From contig CALMVQ010000161.1 of NCBI GenBank assembly GCA_937873135.1, positions 27,418-91,417 on the forward strand: DNA of 64,000 bases, written 5' to 3'. A model generated the notes under the pieces. It saw only the letters and a list, made by a program, of their open reading frames with translations. It was not told where the DNA came from and made no database searches. This DNA is from an uncultured Scytonema sp. (GTDB taxonomy: Bacteria; Cyanobacteriota; Cyanobacteriia; Cyanobacteriales; Nostocaceae). The position numbers and the translations under genes were made by a program. Position 1 is the stretch's first letter. Every line of letters starts with the position of its first letter. This document shows, piece by piece, positions 54,388-63,974 of the stretch.

Positions 54388-55680
54388 ATGAAATTAGCCA
54401 TTTTTGATATTGAGGGAACGCTAACCAGCACATATGATGTAGATAGTCAATGCTTTGTTAAGGCATTTGCTGAAGAATTCCAATTCAAAGAAATTAATAC
54501 AAACTGGGCGAGTTACGGACACACAACTGATTCTGGTATAACTTTACAGATTTTTCAAGAGTGCCTGGGACGCATTCCTGAAGCTAACGAATTGTCCAGG
54601 TTCCAGACAAGGTTTGTAGAGTTATTGCAGGAACACTACACGGCAAATCCAGAATTGTTTTCAGAAGTACCGGGAGCAGCCGTAATGTTACGGAAACTCG
54701 CACAAGAAAAAGATTGGGCGATCGCAATTGCGACAGGAGGCTGGCGTGCGTCAGCTTGCATGAAGCTAGAAGCTGCAGGGTTAAATGTAGCAGAACTCCC
54801 TTCCGCGTTTACAGATGATGGAATTTCCAGAGAAGACATTGTAAAAACCGCGATATCAAGAGCTAAAGCTGTTTATGGTCAATCAGAATTTGAAAAAATA
54901 GTTTGCATCGGCGATGCTATTTGGGATGTTTTAACTGCTGGTCAACTGCAACTAGCCTTTGTTGGTATTGCTGGCGATGAACAGAAGAAAGTCTTGGATG
55001 ATGCTGGAGTTGAGCAGATCGTAAAAGACTTCTCAAATTTTGACCACTTCTTAGCGGCCATGAACACTGCCAGCATTCCCAACCTCAATAAACCGCAGGT
55101 GCAAAAGCATTCGCTCAGACCTAGCTATTTTGAAGCTCTTTACGGCACAGATCCCGATCCCTGGAAATTCGAGACGAGTGAGTACGAAGCTAACAAATAT
55201 GCTAATACAATCGCCTCTCTACCCAAACAGCAATATCATTCTGCTTTAGAAATTGGCGGCTCTATTGGCGTTTTGACCGAAAAGCTAGCTCATCGCTGCG
55301 ACTCACTGCTATCAGTTGATGTCTCAAAACTTGCTCAAGATCAAGCAATTCAGCGCTGTCAAGACCTTCCTCATGTACGCTTCCAGATTATGCATTTGCC
55401 AGAGGAGTTTCCTGACGAGATGTTTAACTTAATTCTAGTTTCAGAAGTGGGCTACTACTGGTGCTGGGAAGACCTGAAAAAAGCACAAGCAGTAATACTT
55501 AATCACCTAGAACCAGGCGGACATTTGCTCCTGGTTCATTGGACATTGTATGCCAGTCATTATCCCTTAAACGGCGATCAGGTTCATAACTCATTTTTGA
55601 AATTGACCCCAACTCAACTGCGACATCTCAAAGGTCAACGTGAGGAAGAATATCGGCTCGATTTGTTTGAGCGAGTTTGA
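54388..55680 (+). CDS. HAD phosphatase-like / NodS-like methyltransferase fusion
   Basis: 430 residues with two domains. Residues 1-230 are HAD-like: the nucleophile motif reads FDIEGTLTS (D7; the second aspartate is replaced by E9), and motif IV is CIGDAIWDVL near 173. Residues 245-430 are a class I methyltransferase related to NodS: YFEALYGTDPDPWKFETSEY, SAM motif ALEIGGSIGVLTEKLA, and LEPGGHLLLVHW. NodS N-methylates a deacetylated chito-oligosaccharide, so a product of the upstream PIG-L enzyme is a natural candidate. It starts 169 bp after that gene. The fusion and the DxE change are unusual. Confidence 0.75.
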   Translation: MKLAIFDIEGTLTSTYDVDSQCFVKAFAEEFQFKEINTNWASYGHTTDSGITLQIFQECLGRIPEANELSRFQTRFVELLQEHYTANPELFSEVPGAAVMLRKLAQEKDWAIAIATGGWRASACMKLEAAGLNVAELPSAFTDDGISREDIVKTAISRAKAVYGQSEFEKIVCIGDAIWDVLTAGQLQLAFVGIAGDEQKKVLDDAGVEQIVKDFSNFDHFLAAMNTASIPNLNKPQVQKHSLRPSYFEALYGTDPDPWKFETSEYEANKYANTIASLPKQQYHSALEIGGSIGVLTEKLAHRCDSLLSVDVSKLAQDQAIQRCQDLPHVRFQIMHLPEEFPDEMFNLILVSEVGYYWCWEDLKKAQAVILNHLEPGGHLLLVHWTLYASHYPLNGDQVHNSFLKLTPTQLRHLKGQREEEYRLDLFERV

Positions 55681-55804
55681 GTAGGGGCGAACAGCTGTTC
55701 GCCCTTACCAACGGTGTAGTTCATTTAGGTGAAAACAGGACTATATAAAAAGCCAGACGTAAAAACTCCAACCTTATCACTTTATAGTTTATCAACACCT
55801 GAAA

Positions 55805-56644
55805 CTAATTACTTTTCTGCTGATCTAACCAACTAAATAAATCAGCTATTGATGAAATTCTCAAAAGCGCCCTTCCTAATGCTTCTAGCTTTTCCAAGTT
55901 TAAAACTTGAACTCTCTCAATAATTGACGAATCAATTTCACCAAAGCGCTCATTAAGTAAAAACATACAGAATCTAAGCGCTTCTTTTTGTTCTCCCTGT
56001 TGTTCGCCCTTCTGCAAAATATCCTGATAAATCACTGACTCCTGCATAATATCCTCGCTCAATAACTGACGAATAAAATCTTTTTCAAATCGTAAACCTG
56101 CTAAAATCTCCGTGTAAGCTGCGATATTCTGCCTTGTATCCCTATCCGAAATTTTAGCAATACTTTGGGCAACCTGGGATAGTAACCCTTGGGGTGAATA
56201 TGTCTGTGTTAAGGGTGCTAAGGGCAACAATGCAGGATTATCCAGAAATAACGTCGAATCTTGCTCCCACATTCGTACAACTTGATAGCGGTGATTTGTC
56301 ATCTCATTTACATATTCTTCGGTAAAAGCGATTTCATTACTTGTTTCTTGCAAGAAAATCACTACCTGCGTTATTGGAACATCATACTGTCGCACTAACC
56401 TGACAAAATAATCCAACATTCGTAAGGGAATAGGAGTTTCAGATTTTGCGCTTGTTTGAAATTCCAGATGCAAAATACGGTTCTCTGTTTGTAAAAATGT
56501 CACAGAATCTGCTCGAATCGGTTCGATGCTTAATTCAGTCTTTAATACTTCAATTTTTCGCGGTTCATCAGGTAGCAACCAACGCGCAAAATCCGTTGGA
56601 TATTTTTCTGCTAATATTTTACAAACGTTATCAAAAGCCACCAA
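55805..56644 (-). CDS. Rpn/PD-(D/E)xK transposase-like nuclease with DUF4351 tail
   Basis: 279 residues. The nuclease core has the catalytic-type block ILHLEFQTSAKSETPIPLRM near 73-92, with DSVTFLQTENR before it. A C-terminal DUF4351 region (FLLNERFGEIDSSIIERVQ) follows. Proteins of this type are abundant and often multicopy in cyanobacteria and are related to recombination-promoting nucleases. It lies on the minus strand between the methyltransferase fusion and the kinase genes and may be an independent insertion. Confidence 0.75.
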   Translation of the reverse strand: MVAFDNVCKILAEKYPTDFARWLLPDEPRKIEVLKTELSIEPIRADSVTFLQTENRILHLEFQTSAKSETPIPLRMLDYFVRLVRQYDVPITQVVIFLQETSNEIAFTEEYVNEMTNHRYQVVRMWEQDSTLFLDNPALLPLAPLTQTYSPQGLLSQVAQSIAKISDRDTRQNIAAYTEILAGLRFEKDFIRQLLSEDIMQESVIYQDILQKGEQQGEQKEALRFCMFLLNERFGEIDSSIIERVQVLNLEKLEALGRALLRISSIADLFSWLDQQKSN

Positions 56645-56777
56645 TTACACCAAAGCTTATACTGATATAGTAATTATAAAATTACATTCACTCTTCCCAA
56701 AAAGTTTTTCCCACCGACAATTAGGGGATCTGTTGCAATCCTAATTGAAACCTGAAAAAATCTGTAAAACGTATAAT

Positions 56778-57317
56778 TTATAACATAACAATAAAGCTAT
56801 CTCGTCGGTGAAAATCAGCCTCTGTGCCTTGATGAGTCAAAGCCCAGTAAGTTACCTCGCCGTTTCTAAGTTTGATAACTGAGGCGATCGCTATTTCGAG
56901 GGCTTGGGTTGGTGTCACAATTCGATCCAAATCGACATTTAAGGCAAGTGCTAAACTGTCTGATTGGTGGTGAACGCTAAACGGAAGTGTCGTAAAGGCT
57001 ATTTCTTCTTGCATTCCTTGACGATACCCGTCAAAGCGATAGACATTCCAGTTTTCGGTGGGGGAGAGGTTGAATTCCCAATACCGTTCCGAATCCTTAA
57101 TGCCAAGGAAGAACTCAAAGCAGGTGTCTTCCCACAGTTGATGCCTTCGTGTTGGTAAATCTGATTGTGTACCAATTATAACTTCCTTAAGGTTACCAAG
57201 CAGTGCGTAAGTGATGGTGAGTTGATTTGCAGATCGGGCGATATTACCTGCGATTTTCAAATTAGGCAGGGACTCGGTAGAAAAAAAGGGTTGTAGAGAA
57301 AATGTCTGATCGTTCAT
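56778..57317 (-). CDS. DOMON-like domain protein
   Basis: 179 residues of predicted beta sandwich. Seen are FFLGIKDSERYWEFNLSPTE, NWNVYRFDGYRQGMQEEIAF and ALNVDLDRIV. This fits the DOMON-like/carbohydrate-binding type 9 fold, which binds haem or sugars. There is no signal peptide, so it is probably cytoplasmic, which is unusual for the fold. The ATGA overlap (57314-57317) with the upstream phosphotransferase gene indicates coupled translation and a shared pathway. Confidence 0.65.
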   Translation of the reverse strand: MNDQTFSLQPFFSTESLPNLKIAGNIARSANQLTITYALLGNLKEVIIGTQSDLPTRRHQLWEDTCFEFFLGIKDSERYWEFNLSPTENWNVYRFDGYRQGMQEEIAFTTLPFSVHHQSDSLALALNVDLDRIVTPTQALEIAIASVIKLRNGEVTYWALTHQGTEADFHRRDSFIVML

Positions 57318-58432
57318 TTCATGTCTTGGATAATCATGCGAATCTTTGTTTCCTGGGATTCGATATTCTCAGTCAGCTTAAACTGAACAAGTGCCCTCGC
57401 CAGGTTATGTCGTGGGTACTTGACCTTAAAGTATACATCTCCAGCTAAGTAGTCAGCAAAGAATCGCAGTCCCAACTCAAAAGCAATGAGACGAATTGCG
57501 TCGTATATATACGTATAGTCATTCTCAGTCAAAAATTCCTTTGCTACCGATAGATAACCTTGTAAGATTCCCCGACAGATGTCTGTATCAAAATAAACAC
57601 TTTCCCACTGATTGGTTTCTTCTCCTACAGGATTACAACCAGAGCGCAAACAATCGCCGATGTCGTAATGTACCAGACCGGGTTTAACAGTGTCTAGGTC
57701 TATCATGCTAACGGCAAGCCCGGTAGCAGTGTCGAACATAACGTTGTTTATTTTTGGATCGCCGTGCATTAGACGCAGGGGGAGGGTGCCTTGGGCTTTG
57801 GCATTTTCCAGGACATGTGTACAGACTTTGCGATCTTCTATAAACTGCAAGCAGTAGTTTACTTCGGTAGATTGATGTAGCCTAGTCTTTGCCAAAACTT
57901 CCTCATAATGCTGAAGGTAAAGCGGTGTAATATGGAACCCTTCGAGGGTGTCAGCAAGTTTTTCCGGAGGCAGATCGCTGATCAGATTGTGGAACATACC
58001 CAAGGCATAGCCAATTTCTTCAGCTTGTTCTGCATCGCGCATAGTGTCGAAAGACTGCGTGCCTTCAATAAAACTGATTGCCCGCCAAAAGGAGCCATCT
58101 GCATCTTGATAGTAATCTTGAGTATCTTTCGTCAACAAAACTCGTGGCACTTCCCAACGGCGGTTGAGGGGGTTACTTTGCAAACGTTTGCGAACATGCT
58201 CAGTAAAAGTACGCATGTTTTGCATAATGAGTTGAGGCTGGCGAAACACTTGTTGGTTAATGCGTTGCAGGATAAAACGTTGTTCTTCAAGAGAATCCTG
58301 GCTAACTAGAAAAGTATCATTTATATTACCATTTCCAAATGCTTGAACGCCTGAAACCTTGCCTTGAAGAGCGAATTGCTCGGCAATGACAACAAGATTG
58401 TTTATCTCCTGTGTTTGAATGTCTTTTGTCAT
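57314..58432 (-). CDS. Aminoglycoside/choline-kinase-like sugar phosphotransferase
   Basis: 372 residues in the APH fold. The catalytic loop is LRLMHGDPKINNVMFD (about 214-229), and the metal motif is SMIDLDTVKPGLVHYDIGD. The N-terminus VQAFGNGNINDTFLV is the nucleotide-binding beta turn. The overall pattern fits N-acetylhexosamine 1-kinase (NahK)-like enzymes rather than antibiotic resistance kinases. It overlaps the DOMON-like gene by four bases. With the epimerase downstream in the block it suggests N-acetyl-hexosamine handling. Confidence 0.75.
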   Translation of the reverse strand: MTKDIQTQEINNLVVIAEQFALQGKVSGVQAFGNGNINDTFLVSQDSLEEQRFILQRINQQVFRQPQLIMQNMRTFTEHVRKRLQSNPLNRRWEVPRVLLTKDTQDYYQDADGSFWRAISFIEGTQSFDTMRDAEQAEEIGYALGMFHNLISDLPPEKLADTLEGFHITPLYLQHYEEVLAKTRLHQSTEVNYCLQFIEDRKVCTHVLENAKAQGTLPLRLMHGDPKINNVMFDTATGLAVSMIDLDTVKPGLVHYDIGDCLRSGCNPVGEETNQWESVYFDTDICRGILQGYLSVAKEFLTENDYTYIYDAIRLIAFELGLRFFADYLAGDVYFKVKYPRHNLARALVQFKLTENIESQETKIRMIIQDMK

Positions 58433-58869
58433 ATTTATATTTGAGTTGCACTACTTCTTAAGCGATCGCCCTCACTATTGTCTTCTCATTGTGGGTCTGT
58501 TGATCGCAACATAGCTTCATTTCATCGGTTTGATACCCAAAATCACACCAAAGCACATTTTTGATATAGCAGTCCTAAATCATTTGTGAAAATCTCTCTC
58601 TTTCTTTTCTTGGCGTTCTTCTCCCAAGGGGAGACGCTGCGCGAAGGCGTCTTGGCGGTTCATTCAAACAATAATTTTCACGACTCCTCAACGACGGATT
58701 GCTATATAATTTTGCTAAAATTTTAGAAAGAGCTTTTCTCAAATAATGTAAAAGATGGTGCAATTAACCACGAGCATTATCTCTATAACCCATGAAAAAT
58801 ATGTACTTTTTAGATACCAGCTATATTTTAGCTCTGGAAATCAAAAAAGCCGTGATCGCGATCGCACCC
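58433..58869. repeat. Spacer with GC-rich palindromic repeat and dispersed repeat
   Basis: TTCTCCCAAGGGGAGACGCT followed by GCGCGAAGGCGTC (58617-58654) looks inserted between two TCTTGGCG words. Next to it, 58640-58712 carries the complement of the 39308-39360 repeat. No gene is seen. Confidence 0.6.
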
Positions 58870-59439
58870 TCACAGAAAAAGCCGATTCAAGTCCAACAAG
58901 GCATCTTCAAACCCAGGAATTGGAACTGACTGATTGGGTAGAGAAATTTGCTTACTGAGATAGCTAAAGTTTTTCTGAGCATTTTGATACGGCTGACTGT
59001 GACATTCCAGTTGACGATCAGGCAAATTCACGATCCAGTAATGACAAATTCCTGCTTCTGCGTACAACGCCAGCTTCGTTGTTTGATCATAATCTAGAGT
59101 TTTGTCGGAAATTTCAATCGTCAACAAAATATCTTCAGGATAGGGATGGTGCGCGAGATAATCTTCATCTCTTCCCCGTGCAATGACAAGATCTGGTTCA
59201 GGCTCACTTTGATTGGCGAGGGTGATCGGATCTTGACTGCGGATAACTGCGCGATCGCCTAAAAGCCGATCCAGTTGGCGGCACAAAATAGAACTACACA
59301 CTGTATGCGGCGTTCCCTTTGCAGTCATTTGAATTAGTTCTCCGCGAATCAATTCTATGCGATCGCCCTCCGTTAGGAATCCAAGTTCAATCAGCCGATG
59401 ATACTCATCGATTGTGAAAAGCTTCGGTGTCGCAATCAT
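58870..59439 (-). CDS. Uma2-family (DUF820) putative endonuclease
   Basis: 189 residues. Core motifs are FTIDEYHRLIELGFL, RIELIRGELIQMTAKG, EPEPDLVIARG and DILLTIEISDKTLDYD, with YAEAGICHYWIVNLPDRQLE at the end. These fit the PD-(D/E)xK-like fold of Uma2 proteins, many per genome in cyanobacteria. It is a different subgroup from the protein at 33082-33663 (YHRLIE type). It separates the epimerase and kinase genes, as if inserted into the block. Biological function is unknown. Confidence 0.8.
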   Translation of the reverse strand: MIATPKLFTIDEYHRLIELGFLTEGDRIELIRGELIQMTAKGTPHTVCSSILCRQLDRLLGDRAVIRSQDPITLANQSEPEPDLVIARGRDEDYLAHHPYPEDILLTIEISDKTLDYDQTTKLALYAEAGICHYWIVNLPDRQLECHSQPYQNAQKNFSYLSKQISLPNQSVPIPGFEDALLDLNRLFL

Positions 59440-59471
59440 AGAAGATCTATCATAATAGGCCTGTTTCCACT

Positions 59472-60644
59472 TTAGCTTCCCAACGCCTCAAACTGCTGCC
59501 AGCAGAGGTACAGGGCACGGGGGACGTGAAAACAGCCTTTCCATTTCCCGCCTTTAAGGTTCAACAGAACTTCCCCACGACGATTGAGATAGCCAAACCA
59601 CTCACCGTGCAGAGGATCGGCAAAGTGCGACCAAGCGTATTCATGTATCCTCTGATACCATTCCCAACATGCCTCACGTTTTGTCAGGCGATAGCCCATT
59701 GCTAAGGCAACTAAAGACTCCAAATGTACCCACCAAAGCTTTTGATCCCATTCCAGTTGCTGCGGAGGATGACCATCTGCATCCATAAAATAATACAATC
59801 CACCGTGTTCGCTATCCCAAGCAAAATTTAGAATATTTAGCACCACATCAACAGCTTGGTTAATAGTTTTGGTATCGTTGCGGCGACGGGCAATATCCAT
59901 AATAAACCACATGGCTTCGATACCGTGACCGGGATTAATTAAGCGTCCTTCAAAACAATCAATGTGGGAACCATCGGGAGCAACGTTTTCGTACATCAGC
60001 CCCCGATATGAGTCAAGAAAATCACCCATAACTTCCCGAACAGTCAAATCTAGGACATGCTCCAGCGTTTCATTAGGCAGCAGCCATTCCATTTCCAAAC
60101 TCAGGTTGGCTAAAATCATGGGCACTGCCAAGCTTTTCATTTGACGTGTACCGGGATAAGTCTTGTTATAGTTGCCCTTAGGGTTATCCTTGCGCCGCAA
60201 AACGTTGTTGTAAGCCTGCAATGCTACATCCTTTGCCCAATCTTCCCCAACAGCAAGAGCATATTGACTAAATGCCATCGCCGCAAAGCAATCAGAAAAG
60301 ATATTGTAGGGTTGTACCAAAGGCTTGCCTTCACGAGTGAGAGCAAAGTACCAATTGCCATCAGAATCTCTGCCGTGTTGTGCGAGAAAATGAGCACCAT
60401 TACTGGCAATTTTCAGCCAGTTTGCACGTTTTTCTATCTGGTTGCAAAGCATTGAAAATGTCCACACTTGGCGGTTTTGTAGCCAAATAAACTTATCTGT
60501 GTCATAAACCTTGCCTTCACGATCCAGGCAGGTAAAATAGCCGCCAGACTGCCAGTCGAGCGAGTGTTTTTCCCAAAATGGGAGTACGTCGTTGAGAAGC
60601 GCGTTTTTATAAAGTTCAGCAAGCACTTTAAAATCCTGCTTCAT
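59472..60644 (-). CDS. AGE-family epimerase (N-acylglucosamine 2-epimerase-like)
   Basis: 390 residues forming an (alpha/alpha)6 barrel. Family signatures are [34 protein letters not shown] (first catalytic-type histidine) and [18 protein letters not shown] (second). Members interconvert GlcNAc and ManNAc or epimerise cellobiose and related sugars. The length matches the GlcNAc 2-epimerase branch. Its neighbours include a NahK-like kinase and a PIG-L deacetylase, supporting an N-acyl-hexosamine substrate; the exact sugar remains inference. Confidence 0.83.
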   Translation of the reverse strand: MKQDFKVLAELYKNALLNDVLPFWEKHSLDWQSGGYFTCLDREGKVYDTDKFIWLQNRQVWTFSMLCNQIEKRANWLKIASNGAHFLAQHGRDSDGNWYFALTREGKPLVQPYNIFSDCFAAMAFSQYALAVGEDWAKDVALQAYNNVLRRKDNPKGNYNKTYPGTRQMKSLAVPMILANLSLEMEWLLPNETLEHVLDLTVREVMGDFLDSYRGLMYENVAPDGSHIDCFEGRLINPGHGIEAMWFIMDIARRRNDTKTINQAVDVVLNILNFAWDSEHGGLYYFMDADGHPPQQLEWDQKLWWVHLESLVALAMGYRLTKREACWEWYQRIHEYAWSHFADPLHGEWFGYLNRRGEVLLNLKGGKWKGCFHVPRALYLCWQQFEALGS

Positions 60645-61323
60645 AAATCGCCCTCTAAGCTAAATTAGTACTCTGGTGATTGTATTTTTAAATACAATAT
60701 TTTAACAGTATTCCTTGATTCTATTTTAAAACACCCAGCAACGATACTTGAGCGCCAATTTGACAGATTTTCCACGCCTAGGCATGTAGCGGAAGTCTCC
60801 GTCGGCTGTATAGTACGTATTTTGAAGTGTAGCTTAATACAATAAATAAAACTTATACGACAGATAATACAGGTATACAAAGCTTCGTTATATTTGTCGC
60901 AGTTGTGTGCTTTTTATCGATCAAGTACCGATATTTTTTCAGAGTCATAAGGGTTATTTATAGTTTCAAGATTAGTGTTCTTCTTGTTAAGAATTATCAG
61001 AAATTCGTTTTAAGTTCGGTTAATTACTTAACAATTGACTTGCTCGTTAATTGCTGAGAGTTAATAGTTAATTTCCATCAACCATTGACTATTAACTATT
61101 AATCGAATATAAATATCTGATAAGTATTTAATAGGAAATGATGTGATTACTGATATCAAAAATTTTTGGAGTCATAACTTCGTATTTATCATATTTTGTA
61201 GAGAATTTTAAGCAAGGTTTTATCAACAGTATCTTAAAAACAGGTTTACCTCTAATCAAACTTTATAAGGGAAATGGGTAACACGGAAGAAAAACACAAT
61301 TCTCCAATCACCCATTACCATTA
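60645..61323. other. Intergenic region, nothing distinct
   Basis: AT-rich spacer upstream of the epimerase gene. TTAACTATTAAT-type words near 61060-61100 form weak repeats (GTTAATAGTTAATTTCC, then ATTGACTATTAACTATTAAT). No gene or strong promoter was found. Confidence 0.4.
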
Positions 61324-62565
61324 TTATTTTTTAATTCCTGGTAGCGGCACTTGCAGCTTACGTGCTTGTAGACGCAAGCTCTCAAGGCGCGATCGCAAAT
61401 CATGAATTACTTGCTGAATCTCTACGTTTGGCCAACGAGAATCCCAAATTCCTTCCTTTTGCTGACGTAGTTCTACTCGTTCAAACAACTGACCAAAAGT
61501 TTGGGGTTGTGCTAATTCCTGAACGAACCATTGGGTTGTCACACCTAAGGTGTTTGCGAGAACTGCGATCTCCTTTTCCGATGGCGGATAACCGTTAAAT
61601 ATATTACTCCAAATTATCCGCAATTGGTAACGTGCTCGCAAGCGAGTTTCAATTGCTGCTGCTGACTCCACCAAAAACGCCTGCTTTTGCCTCCCCATTT
61701 TTGCCCACTCGCTTAACTGGTTTGCCATACCCACGTCAGTTCGTCCGGTTTCCCTTGCTGAAGTCACAACCCTTACTAAAGGACTGCGGCGAATACGGGC
61801 ATTCACTCGCATGAGAGAACGGCAAAAAGCGACATCCTCTGGCGTTCGGACAGCAGGTAAGCCTCCCGCTAAGGCATACATCTCTGCTGTAACTGCCAAA
61901 CTTGCTCCATTATATTGGTAGTGTCGGGGAAAAGGGTCATAAGGATCAGGGTCAAGGTAACTTTCTAATTCTGCAATCAAATAACGGTAGCCCACTACTT
62001 GCAGGTGGCAAGTTCTGGCATAGGGGTGGAGTGCAGCGCGACCATTTGCTTCTGCGAGAATTCTTCCTCCCACTGCATCAACACCGCAGGCAATTTCATA
62101 TTGGGTGGCAGCAACCCAAGTTGGACTCACTTGGGAGTCGCCATCAGTGGAAGCAATTATCCCTCGTCTGTTTCCCAAACTGTTTAGGCGACGGTATGCC
62201 TCATCCATCAAAATCTGCCGGACTCGACCGATGTAAGCCTCGGCAGGAGGTAGAGTTTTCTCAACAACGTGCAGTGCTAAGTCTGGATGTTGTTGGGCAA
62301 AGTCATAGGCGATCTCTACTGAATTATCAGTGCAATTATTTGCTAGCAGAATAATTTCGTAACATGTTGGGTTTAAGCGCTGTCCTTTTAGATCTATCTG
62401 TTCTGCTAAGGCAGTGAGGGTTGCTGCCAAATGTTCTGCTTCGTTGCGGACAGGAACAATAACGCAAACTTCACAATTGTGTGAAGGTGGTATTTTGACT
62501 AAAGGTTGAGAAAAGTCTATACAGTCAGCAACTCTTTGCAAACCCTCACTTTCGATAAAAACCAT
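61324..62565 (-). CDS. Family 2 glycosyltransferase
   Basis: About 413 residues. The GT-A core has CEVCVIVPVRNEAEHLAATL near 34-53, ILLANNCTDNSVE, and the metal motif ASTDGDSQVSPTW. A later HYQYNGASLAVTAEMYALAGG is typical of the acceptor side. The ATG at 62565 is preferred because GGAG lies eight bases upstream; an ATG at 62598 adds eleven residues. This glycosyltransferase type is one I associate with PIG-L, NodS-like and acyl-CoA-dehydrogenase genes in other bacteria; here it lies 6 kb from them. Confidence 0.8.
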   Translation of the reverse strand: MVFIESEGLQRVADCIDFSQPLVKIPPSHNCEVCVIVPVRNEAEHLAATLTALAEQIDLKGQRLNPTCYEIILLANNCTDNSVEIAYDFAQQHPDLALHVVEKTLPPAEAYIGRVRQILMDEAYRRLNSLGNRRGIIASTDGDSQVSPTWVAATQYEIACGVDAVGGRILAEANGRAALHPYARTCHLQVVGYRYLIAELESYLDPDPYDPFPRHYQYNGASLAVTAEMYALAGGLPAVRTPEDVAFCRSLMRVNARIRRSPLVRVVTSARETGRTDVGMANQLSEWAKMGRQKQAFLVESAAAIETRLRARYQLRIIWSNIFNGYPPSEKEIAVLANTLGVTTQWFVQELAQPQTFGQLFERVELRQQKEGIWDSRWPNVEIQQVIHDLRSRLESLRLQARKLQVPLPGIKK

Positions 62566-62987
62566 TTTTCCATCTCCGGGAAAAAAGACAGAGCGCATTC
62601 ATCTGAAACTTGCCTTTTTAATTTTTAATTTACACAATTTATTATTTGAAGTTCATGACTCAGTTTTCATCCATCTACGGAAAGATTAGTGTTAATTGAA
62701 ACTCTATCAATAGATTTAGCGGAGAAAATTTGGAAGTTGTGCCTTATACAAAATAGCGTTTACAAAAGGTATTTGGTTATTAGCTATCAGCTTTTTTGTC
62801 AGTGATTCTCACTGCTTCCTATCAAAGAAATGGCTCACTCAATAACAGGAAAAAATTCAATTTATTTCTTTTAAGTATAATAAAAAACTTAGATAATTCG
62901 CTTCACCGCGATTGTGCTGTTAATAAGCCGAAAGAAAGAGGTGTTACAGTTTACAAAAAGTCACAATAATGCTGACAATTATGAGCT
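62566..62987. other. Divergent promoter region
   Basis: AT-rich spacer between the glycosyltransferase and MFS genes, which diverge. No gene or clear hexamer pair was identified. Confidence 0.4.
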
Positions 62988-63974
62988 ATGAGCAGACCAA
63001 TGCAAAAACTGAAACAAGTTGTTAATAACCTGCTCTTTGTTCGCCAGAAACACTCACTAAGTAAGTCTCAAGGCACCTCTAAGCATCAAAGCCTCAACGC
63101 GTTGAATCGACTCAACCTTTCCTTAGGGGATGTTCGAGATGTCTTTGAACCTTATCTAGCAATCTTCTTAGCCACCGACCGTCACTGGAATCAGGCGCAA
63201 GTAGGTATTGCACTCTCCACCACAAGCATCGCCGGAATTGTGGCTCAAACACCTGTAGGTGCCTTAGTTGATACTTCCCAGAATAAGCCAGTGCTGGTTG
63301 CACTTGCTACCCTAGGCGTTGCCGCTAGCTATATGGTGATCGTCCACTTTACAAATTTGTTTGCTGTAGTTGGTGCTCAAGCTGTCATCGGTATATCAGC
63401 AGTGATTGTAGCTCCAGCGGTTGCGGCTATCTCTTTAGGATTAGTAGGGCAAGACCGTTTACGTGTTCGAGTGGGGCAAAACGAAGCGTTTAATCATACA
63501 GGCAATGTGGGTGCGGCAATTATCGCTGGTTTGTTAGGTCGGTTTGTCGGGCGAGTCTGGATTTTTTACTTTTTGATGATTCTATGTTTTGCCGCTATTA
63601 TTTCAGTCTTTCAAATTCGCAATCGAGACATCGATAATAGTCAGGCGCGTGCAGATGACAAAGAAAATCATGATGGGCAGCAGCGGACTACGGTGAAAAA
63701 TTTGTTAAGTGATCGCCGCCTGCGGATATTTGCTTTGTCCGTCATCATCTTTTACCTTGCCAACGCAGCGCTATTACCTTTAGTCAGCCAGGAATTAAGT
63801 GGAGGTAAGCAAAATGGCTCTTCTGTTTACGTTTCTGCAGCGGTTGCGATCGCCCAGTTGATTATGATTCCCATCGCTGCTTGGACAGGAAAAACTGCTG
63901 ATCGTTGGGGAAGAAAACCTTTGCTGCTCATTGCCTTTAGCGCCCTCTTAGTACAGCGTTGCATTAATTCGTAG
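62988..63974 (+). CDS. MFS transporter, apparently truncated
   Basis: The 328-residue frame begins MSRPMQKLKQVVNN. It has about eight or nine membrane helices and two family loops: VGALVDTSQNKPVL, and in the second half AAWTGKTADRWGRKPLL. It stops after LLIAFSALLVQRCINS, whereas such transporters usually run about 400-430 residues with 12 helices. Just beyond, another frame reads FVANLSIICAT up to the window edge, suggesting a frameshift and stop near 63950. It may export a product of the neighbouring genes or be a pseudogene; the rest lies outside the window. Confidence 0.65.
   Translation: MSRPMQKLKQVVNNLLFVRQKHSLSKSQGTSKHQSLNALNRLNLSLGDVRDVFEPYLAIFLATDRHWNQAQVGIALSTTSIAGIVAQTPVGALVDTSQNKPVLVALATLGVAASYMVIVHFTNLFAVVGAQAVIGISAVIVAPAVAAISLGLVGQDRLRVRVGQNEAFNHTGNVGAAIIAGLLGRFVGRVWIFYFLMILCFAAIISVFQIRNRDIDNSQARADDKENHDGQQRTTVKNLLSDRRLRIFALSVIIFYLANAALLPLVSQELSGGKQNGSSVYVSAAVAIAQLIMIPIAAWTGKTADRWGRKPLLLIAFSALLVQRCINS

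Noticed and set aside
58755..58958. Plus-strand 67-codon frame opposite the Uma2 gene
   Set aside because: A shadow of the minus-strand Uma2 gene and its leader, with no family features.
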